Shown here: piece by piece, positions 57,771-64,000 of the stretch
Layout of the letters: each line of letters begins with the position of its first letter
How positions within the stretch are numbered: the stretch's first letter is position 1
Source: Adiantum capillus-veneris
Taxonomy: Eukaryota > Streptophyta > Polypodiopsida > Polypodiales > Pteridaceae
Assembly (NCBI GenBank): GCA_014529385.2
Contig: CM043952.1
Coordinates: forward strand, 157,651,057-157,715,056
DNA: 64,000 nt
Direction: 5' to 3'
Notes under the pieces: model-generated
Databases searched by the model: none
The model's input: only the letters and a program-made list of their open reading frames with translations
What the model was told of the DNA's origin: nothing
Translations under genes and position numbers: made by a program

Positions 57771-59150
57771 CCCTTTAGAGGTGTTTCTTGTCCAAAAACT
57801 TTGGACAAGGTACTTTGTCTTCCACCTCTCAAAGACTCATACGATGCTAGCAATTGTTCCAGTTGAGGACGTTATACACTCAACTATTAGCACATGCCTT
57901 TGTTCTGGTTCGGTGAAGTGCAACTCATGCAAACAAAGTGTCATCAAGGAATTGAAGCAAACAAAAAGCACGTATATTGCAAGATAGTCAAAGAAAGGGA
58001 AGCTAGAATTAAACAGGTCAAATTCAATGAATTTTAAGTGCCACAAAATTACTACACACGTGATCAAGTGTTTCAAGCACTGCACATAGGGTCTTGACAA
58101 CAAGGCAAATGGAAAATCATTGGCAACATTTTGAAGCATTGAGCATTGAGATTCCTAAAGATTCAATCTATAGGAGTTGAGTTTTCAGGCTAAAAGCATG
58201 TATTAGCGGTACAAAATAAGAACCTTTCTTGTTTCTAACTAATTGGTACTTCTACATATGTCTAGATTGTTTTGGTGGGAACCTTTTGTGTCCTCTAAAT
58301 TTAATCTCTCTAGGACAGAATGCATTAAATATTGAAACAGCACTCCTTTGAAAGAAAATGTGGGTGGGGAAATCATGGATGGTAGTTGTGTACATTTGAA
58401 TTCGTGTCCCGCATCAATGGCTTCATATCACTCTCACAGACATCACCTGTCCTCCCTGGTGCTTGCCATTGCTAGTCCTCACTGCATGAACCTTCCCTTC
58501 ACTTCACCATCCCTCTCACCTCTTGTGCAAGCAGCAAAGCTTTGCACCACCAGCTAGCAAGGTATCCGGCTATGCACCATCGCCACAATGAGGATTCCTG
58601 TGAGAGGAAGGCTACTGCTGCTAGGGCATCACCCAACAAGGGAAATAAGCCTAGGACCATGGATTCAAGGTCCCCCCTAACAAGTACAAAATATCCTCAA
58701 AGCATCAACACCCCAGACATGAGAGCTAGCAAGGGAAGCTTCTCTATAGAGAAATCAACTAAGTTTGGAGTGGATTTTGCCTAAAATGAGACTCGGTTAT
58801 CTACAAAATCCAGAGTTTGGTGTTCCTTATTTGCATGTGTACAATGCTGTGTTGTGTAACTAGTAGATGATTTTATTAAAATTCATGAAAGGTATCTATA
58901 GTCATCTAAATGTTTTAAGGTTTTGAGCCAATTCATGTATTCCTCCTTTAATACATGCATGCATGCATGTATTCCTCTTTTATTGCATGCAAGCATGCAA
59001 GTGCATGTTTGGTATCTTGAGAGGTTTGCCTTTTTTTTGCATTGCATGCAAAACAAATTTGAATCTCTGTAGGGCAGTGAAGGTTAACACATAAAATGAA
59101 ACACTTTATACTACCAAATTTGGTACTTTACAATACCAGATTTTTCACAT
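57771..59150. other. No gene recognised
   Basis: About 1.4 kb. Open frames at 58348-58557 and 58542-58784 have no recognised domain. GCATGCATGCATG-type words lie near 58960-59000. Confidence 0.5.
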
Positions 59151-60380
59151 TTGCAAGGTCATCTATGTGATAAAGAGAAGTTTAGAATTTTTGTGTTGAG
59201 TTTTACATTATTGAACTGTCTCCAAAATAAAGACATATATGAAGCATGCTTAGGTGTTTTATTTGATAGAATGACGGCATGCATAATGTGCTTCACGTTT
59301 TCACGTTGCAAGATTTTTTTTTTTGGAGGAATACCCTCTTCTAACCATGTTTTGCTATACAACCAAAGAGCTTCATGAGGAGTATGGTTTGAGCATGGAG
59401 GGTGTGCTTTCAAAGGATCTTACAAAAGAATACCTCCCTGATGAGAAGTGGATGAATATTTTCAAGCAACACCACGATAAGAATGTGAAGATTTACTTAA
59501 ATTACGAGCAACCAAGTCTGGTTGACAATTGCAGGTTCTTGTTCCACAAGGTATACCAAGCCCCTCCATCTTGTGTGGAAATCACCTCAAAGTTTGCGTG
59601 TTGCTTTACTTTTGAGAAATGCCATGTGGCAAAAAAGGACCCTACATGCCATAAGGTCTCATGGGCAAATTTCGGACAGAGTGTACTCAATATGTGTGCC
59701 AGTCATCCGGGAGGGTTGGAGCGGAAGGTCAATGCATAGTGAGTGGCAAACGGTGCCTCCCATGGAGGCCACCCGTCATATATTAAAAGCCCCACCTAAT
59801 GCAAAGTGGTAGTAATCTCTATACAAAGTTAGACCCCCCGACAACGTCACCTGTGGACGCTTGACTATGTTACAAATCTGGAAAGTATTGTTGAGAGAGT
59901 GCCTCAAACATGTGCAGGTACATCCGATAGGCTGAAAGAGTTGAGAGAAGCTTTGAAGCAAAACAAGGAAACTTTGTTGAGAGAAGAGGGTTCCAATGTT
60001 GTTGCAAAGCAAATAAAAGATGACATAGAGCACTATGAAGTGCAGCTTGCAAAACTAAAGCAGAAAAACCCTTGCAATGATGAGGACATCAAAGAGGTGG
60101 AGGCTGATTTTGGAGTAAGTCAGTGCATGCTTTGTCGACTTGGAAACTGTGAGGACATGAAGAAGCTTGAGAATGAGGTTGATGTGCAACAAGTTATTCT
60201 TGACATCCATCCTTTGAGAAATCCATTTTGGTATTTTTGGCAGCTTTTGGTAGTGTTAATACCTTTTATTTGCTGCATTGGTAGTTCTAAAATACATTGT
60301 GTGGTTTTGTTGTACATCATTTACTTAGTACTGGTAGATTTTGGCACATCTAGCATATCTAAATTTCTTTTGTATTTGTG
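59151..60380 (+). pseudogene. Unidentified coding remnant with coiled-coil part
   Basis: I do not recognise the family. The frame 59323-59739 encodes 138 residues with several Cys and His (NCRFLFHKVYQ, KFACCFTFEKCHVAKKD, TCHKVSWANFGQ) and ordinary amino-acid composition. After stops it seems to go on at 59840-60230: RLKELREALKQNKETLLREE, DDIEHYEVQLAKLKQKN, DEDIKEVEADFGVSQCM. This is a Glu/Lys-rich stretch likely to form coiled coil. From about 60230 the reading turns hydrophobic and merges with a GT-rich field, so the true end is before that. It may be a captured host gene fragment or an unknown transposon protein. Confidence 0.45.
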
Positions 60381-61090
60381 AAAGCTTTTGCTATTTTTTT
60401 AGTATCTGTAAATCCTGCTTTGGTAGTTCTATCAGCGATTGGCCCTCTTGCTTTTGTATGGTAGTTGCATATTTTAGATAGATTTGTATCTTCAAACAGA
60501 TTTTTTGAATTTTGTCTAGTAGTTTTTTTCATAATGGTATTTTTTGGGTCTTTTTGGCTCTACTTTCTTGTTTTAATATCTTCTATCATGTTGTTTTTAG
60601 ACGTTTGGTAGTCTGGTATTTTTTTTGTTTCTGTAGTCTTGGTAGTTTTGAAAGTTTTGGAAGCAGTGGTAGTTTTGGTAGTTTTGCTTGTTTTGCTAGG
60701 ACCTCTAAACCCTTACTGAAAGCTTTTGGTAGTTTATGGAATGGACCTAACAAGGTTGTTTTGGTATTTTTTGTTATGTTTGGGTAGTTTATTTTTGTCT
60801 TGGGTGTATTTATAATGCTTTTGGTACTATTCTGGTTTCCCCTTTGGTGGTTTATGGTTGTTTTCTATAAATGGGGTTTTGGTGGTATTGATAGTTTTAG
60901 GTAGTTATGGTACCTTCTTACAATACTCTTTTGGTGGGTGTTAGGTTTTTTGGTTTCTCTTCTTATGTTTTTGCTAATTTGTAGCTCATGGTTTTGATTT
61001 GGTTCTATTTTTGGTAATTCATGGTTGTCTTCTATCATTTATGACTTGGTAGTTTTTGGTACTACTCGTTGGTAGTATGATGCCTTTAAA
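60230..61090. repeat. T/G-rich field with many TGGTAG words
   Basis: The word GGTAG recurs more than a dozen times in about 850 bp, often as TTTTGGTAGTTTTG (for example 60645, 60667, 60680, 61049). The plus strand is strongly T and G biased. Frames in it (for example 60512-60787) encode repeats of Phe, Gly and Ser and look like artefacts. Confidence 0.6.
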
Positions 61091-61137
61091 ACACATGAAA
61101 TCTTTGTAGAACCCCAAGTTTGGCTAAAGGGGGCCTT

Positions 61138-61402
61138 TGTTAGGGTAAGCACAAATTGTGGCACCATGTGGGAAAGCCTTCTAGTCACCTAAGTAAAGGA
61201 TAATTGATAACATGGTCCAATAGCAAGAGGATGCAACCCATCTAGCCAATGATTGTAAAGCACCAAGCCTATATAGAGGCTAATTTATAATCAAACAATT
61301 ACACTTTGAGTCCTATCATTGTGTCTATACTCTCTCTCTCTATGCTCTTGGCTTTGGCATAGCCTAACCCTAATCACCATCTCTCTAACCCTAACCCTAA
61401 CA
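61138..61402 (+). repeat. LTR (3' LTR or solo), 265 bp
   Basis: Starts TGTTAGGGT and ends ACCCTAACA, so it has 9-bp inverted ends, and it is preceded by the purine-rich TAAAGGGGGCCTTT. A TATA-like CCTATATAGAGG lies at about 61268. No partner LTR or primer site was seen in the window. Its end explains the short CCCTAA-like run at 61386-61402. Confidence 0.6.
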
Positions 61403-62990
61403 CCATTGTTGAGCTAAGGCTTCACCCTCCATAGACTAATGCTAATCATTGGTGATTAGAGAGTTTTCTTCCACAACCACAAACCCATTAGATACATGTA
61501 TCACCATTCCTAGTGAGCAAAATACTCTCTAAGACAATTACACCGCTTACTTTGATTACATGCTAGAATACAATGGCTAGTAATCATATTCTTTCTGCCA
61601 TTTCCTTGCAACTTCCATGCTCACATCATCAATCGATTGCAACAACGGTGAGTAGATGGAGAATTGGAGGTGATCTTTGGCATAAAGCCAATACATGAAC
61701 CAAGATCACACTTTTAGTGGGATATTCTTGAATCTTAGTGGGATTATGATCTTCCATTGTCTTCACTATGCATGTTGTGCCTTTAGGGTTCCACAACAGC
61801 TTGTACTTTGTGTCATCCACTACAATTGCCTTCTTAGACTGGTTCCTTGAGCACTTTGATGTTTTTGTGTGGACATGTTGTATGAAGAGGAAAGCATAAA
61901 AGCTGTTGAAAAGTTGCTTCCAAAGCACTTTCCCAGGTTCAAGGCAGTGTTTTCACAGTAAAATTGCACAAGAGACAATATATTCTCAGTTCAAGGTGGA
62001 AATCTTGTATTTTACAAAAAGCTATGTGACTTCTAGGAGACAAGTTACTGGTACACTCTCGTGCCCACAATTGTAGTGGATGACTCAAAGTTACTGGTAC
62101 CCCCTTTTAAACCCAGCAAATCCCATGCTTCCATTTTCACAATTGAGAATTGATCCCAGTAGGAAGGCACATCTTTATTGTGCTTGTCGATATCTATTGA
62201 AGTCAGTAAGACACCATTAATGTCAAGGATTATCGCTGGCTTTGACTAACAAACAATCCATTCTTTGGATCCTCCCATGGTCAATACACTGTCCCGTCGT
62301 AGCGCTTCACATGTTCACTAGCCAAGATGCATCACCACCTGCATCTGACACCACAAATAGTGTATGCTTTGGATCCTCCCATGGTCAACACATTGTCCCA
62401 TCCTAGTGATTCATATATTCACTGGCCCTAGATGCATCACCACCTGCATCACCGCTTTCCCAACCTAGTGATTCATATATCCATTGGCCCTAGATGCATC
62501 ACCACCTGCATCACCGCTTGCCCAACCTAGTGATTCATATATCCATTGGCCCTAGATGTATCACCCCCAACAATAGTTCTAGATGCATCACCCCCAGAGG
62601 CATCACCACCTGCAACACTATCTGCAACACTCCCAAATGCATCACCAATTGCATCACACCTAGAGGGATCACCACATGCACAACCTACATCACCCTCACT
62701 CCCAGATCCATCACCATTTGGTTTATAAAAAGTATCCACATATGAATCATCACTGTCCTCATTTTCTTTAGACTTTCCAACAACAAAAGCTTTGATTTTC
62801 TTTAATATGCTTGGGCTAACCACTTTTAGCCCATAACCCAACTCATTGAGTGCTTATGCAATGAATACAATCCTACAAGCTTCCAGTAATCCCAACTGAG
62901 ACCAAATCCTTTGTCCTTATCCTCTTGCTCCTCAAAGTGCTAGCACTTGGAAATTTTTCCTCAACCCTAAATGAAGTACCTACATTGGGA
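61403..62990 (-). pseudogene. Unidentified minus-strand coding remnant, possibly Mutator-like
   Basis: A frame at 62841-62527 encodes SPSILKKIKAFVVGKSKEN, then an acidic DSDDSYVDTF and a Gly/Asp/Ala/Ser stretch. A second frame at 61928-61629 has YKLLWNPKGTTCIVKTMEDH. An acidic segment followed by a word of the type W-G-T-C-VKT-DH resembles the N-terminal part of MULE transposases. The match is loose and the conserved Cys/His are not all present. I would not name it with confidence. Stops separate the parts. Confidence 0.3.
62262..62570. repeat. 60-bp tandem repeat, about three copies, beside a 106-bp partial duplication
   Basis: CCTAGTGATTCATATAT recurs at about 62403, 62465 and 62525. Each copy is followed by TGGCCCTAGATG and ATCACC words. 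TTTGGATCCTCCCATGGTCAA occurs at about 62262 and 62368. On the minus strand the array feeds the Gly-Asp-Ala-Ser run of the remnant above. Confidence 0.75.
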
Positions 62991-64000
62991 GGGTCTTGCA
63001 CTGCAAACTTTACAACCACGTCTATTATTTGATGTAGATCCTCAATGAGGCTTCTGGTAGGTTCTAAGCATAAAAAATGACAATAAGATGAAAGACAACA
63101 ATAGACATGACATAAAAAAATTCAATTTTAATTGATTTATTACAAAGAAAATGGAGAGTTGTTACAAAGCCAAGCTTAAGGAGAAATGCCAAAAATGGGG
63201 ATAGGCCGCAAAGCAAAAATACAGAGACTAATTTTGGAGTCTTTTTTTGACTTTGGTTACAGTAGAACCTTTTCTTTCAACATCTATGGAACTATTTTCA
63301 TTTTCATGTTTCTCCGCCAAGTCCTTTGATGTCTTTGTTGGCCCCTCTACATCCTTTGTAGGCTTTTTAGCAGCCTCATATGCAGGGAAGAAGCAACACT
63401 AAGTAGAATTGAACTTGACATAGTATTATCTGCTTTAAGGATAAAATAGAACCAAAATTACGACCCACCATTTTTCTCTTTCTTTCCCTTTGTCTCATTT
63501 GTATGGCCTGCAAGATGGGAGGACTAGTGTCTATGGCTTCAGCAACATTTGTCTTCTCGAGTGAAGGGTCATATTTGGAGACCATCCTTGTCTAACACAC
63601 CTTCCTTCTCAACATGTATGTGCACCTCTAGAAATTTCTCTTCACAATTACCATAGTATTGTACTATATCATTTACTACCACATCGATTATGTGATCTAG
63701 ATTGTCATCAGGCTAGTGGTAGCATCCAAGCATAAAAAAAAAATAAAGAGATAAAAATCAATGGTATTCAGGACATAAAAAAACTTGAATTTTGGTTTTC
63801 AGAATACATAAGAAATGGTAAACTGTTACACAGACAAAAAGGGTCATGGGCTAACTGAAAACGTCCAAAAATGGGTTATGTCTATGGAAGTAGCACCTTT
63901 GCTTCCAGCGTCCCTGGAAATATTTTCTGTTGCTTCTTTGTCTACATGGTCCTTTGATGTCTCTCTTGGACCTTATCCATCCTTTGTAGGCTTTTTGGTA
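62990..64000 (-). repeat. Tandem duplication of about 627 bp with exon-like segments, running off the right edge
   Basis: CATCCTTTGTAGGCTTTTT and TCCTTTGATGTCT occur near 63323-63374 and again at 63950-64000. The preceding parts (AGCATAAAAAA, GACATAAAAAAA, TCCAAAAATGGG) also pair up. Minus-strand readings agree (KKPTKDVEGPTKTSKDLAEK and KKPTKDG-GPRETSKDHVDK), so a Lys/Thr/Glu-rich segment is present twice. Another frame at 63585-63376 (MVSKYDPSLEKTNVAEAID) lies between them. The family is unknown. Confidence 0.55.

Noticed and set aside
58348-58784. Two overlapping open frames
   Set aside because: No recognisable motif and no support for either frame.
61381-61402. Interstitial telomere-like CCCTAA repeats
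   Set aside because: They form the terminus of an LTR with inverted end TGTTAGGGT; only about three units, and CCCTAA is not the common plant telomere unit.

Overview
This window looks like nuclear DNA of a land plant with a large, transposon-filled genome. I found no ordinary host gene in it. The plant assignment rests on CACTA (En/Spm) transposases of plant type with DUF4218 and DUF4216 parts, plant-type L1 LINEs ending in a zf-RVT domain, Ty3/gypsy polyproteins of several plant lineages, and LTR elements primed by initiator tRNA-Met. Very long GA, AC, GT and AT microsatellites are abundant. The sequence does not tell me whether this is a fern, lycophyte, gymnosperm or angiosperm.

Layout. 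1-4260: a CACTA element (CACTA-1) entering from the left edge. 4276-4811: a short repeat copied three times among (CT)n tracts. 5212-9267: compound microsatellite blocks split by a 3.1 kb non-autonomous LTR element (5717-8842), which itself carries a 1.35 kb TTAA-flanked inverted-repeat element (6549-7894). 9560-11480: a 5'-truncated LINE. 11640-15363: tandem repeat fields with periods of 109, about 480 and about 500 bp. 15364-16524: a possible Helitron. 16613-21178: a second LINE on the minus strand with a perfect 12-bp target duplication. 22980-34445: a second CACTA copy on the minus strand, split by an 8.9 kb gypsy element (gypsy-1, 23534-32461) that contains an inverted piece of another gypsy element (gypsy-2). 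36366-48830: gypsy-4, split by a complete-length gypsy-3 (40342-46322) with the 5-bp duplication AGTAT. Each of these two carries one copy of a 288-bp MITE. 48905-55075: gypsy-5, split by a 2.88 kb insert of unknown type that holds the second TTAA element. 55480-57200: a minus-strand gypsy remnant. 57340-57770: the largest microsatellite. 59151-64000: unidentified coding remnants, a GT-rich TGGTAG field and an LTR.

How the parts relate. The window is a record of nested insertions. In five places the host reading frame can be followed across the break, which fixes the insertion point. These are gypsy-1 in CACTA-2, gypsy-3 in gypsy-4, the two MITE copies, and the unknown insert in gypsy-5. All autonomous elements are broken by stops, frameshifts or deletions, so none looks active. 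The best candidates for something undescribed are the TTAA-flanked element (two copies), the 288-bp MITE with 4-bp target duplications, and the 2.88 kb insert with an 8-bp duplication but no recognised termini. The window also has a striking excess of short tandem duplications (42 to about 630 bp) in unrelated elements.
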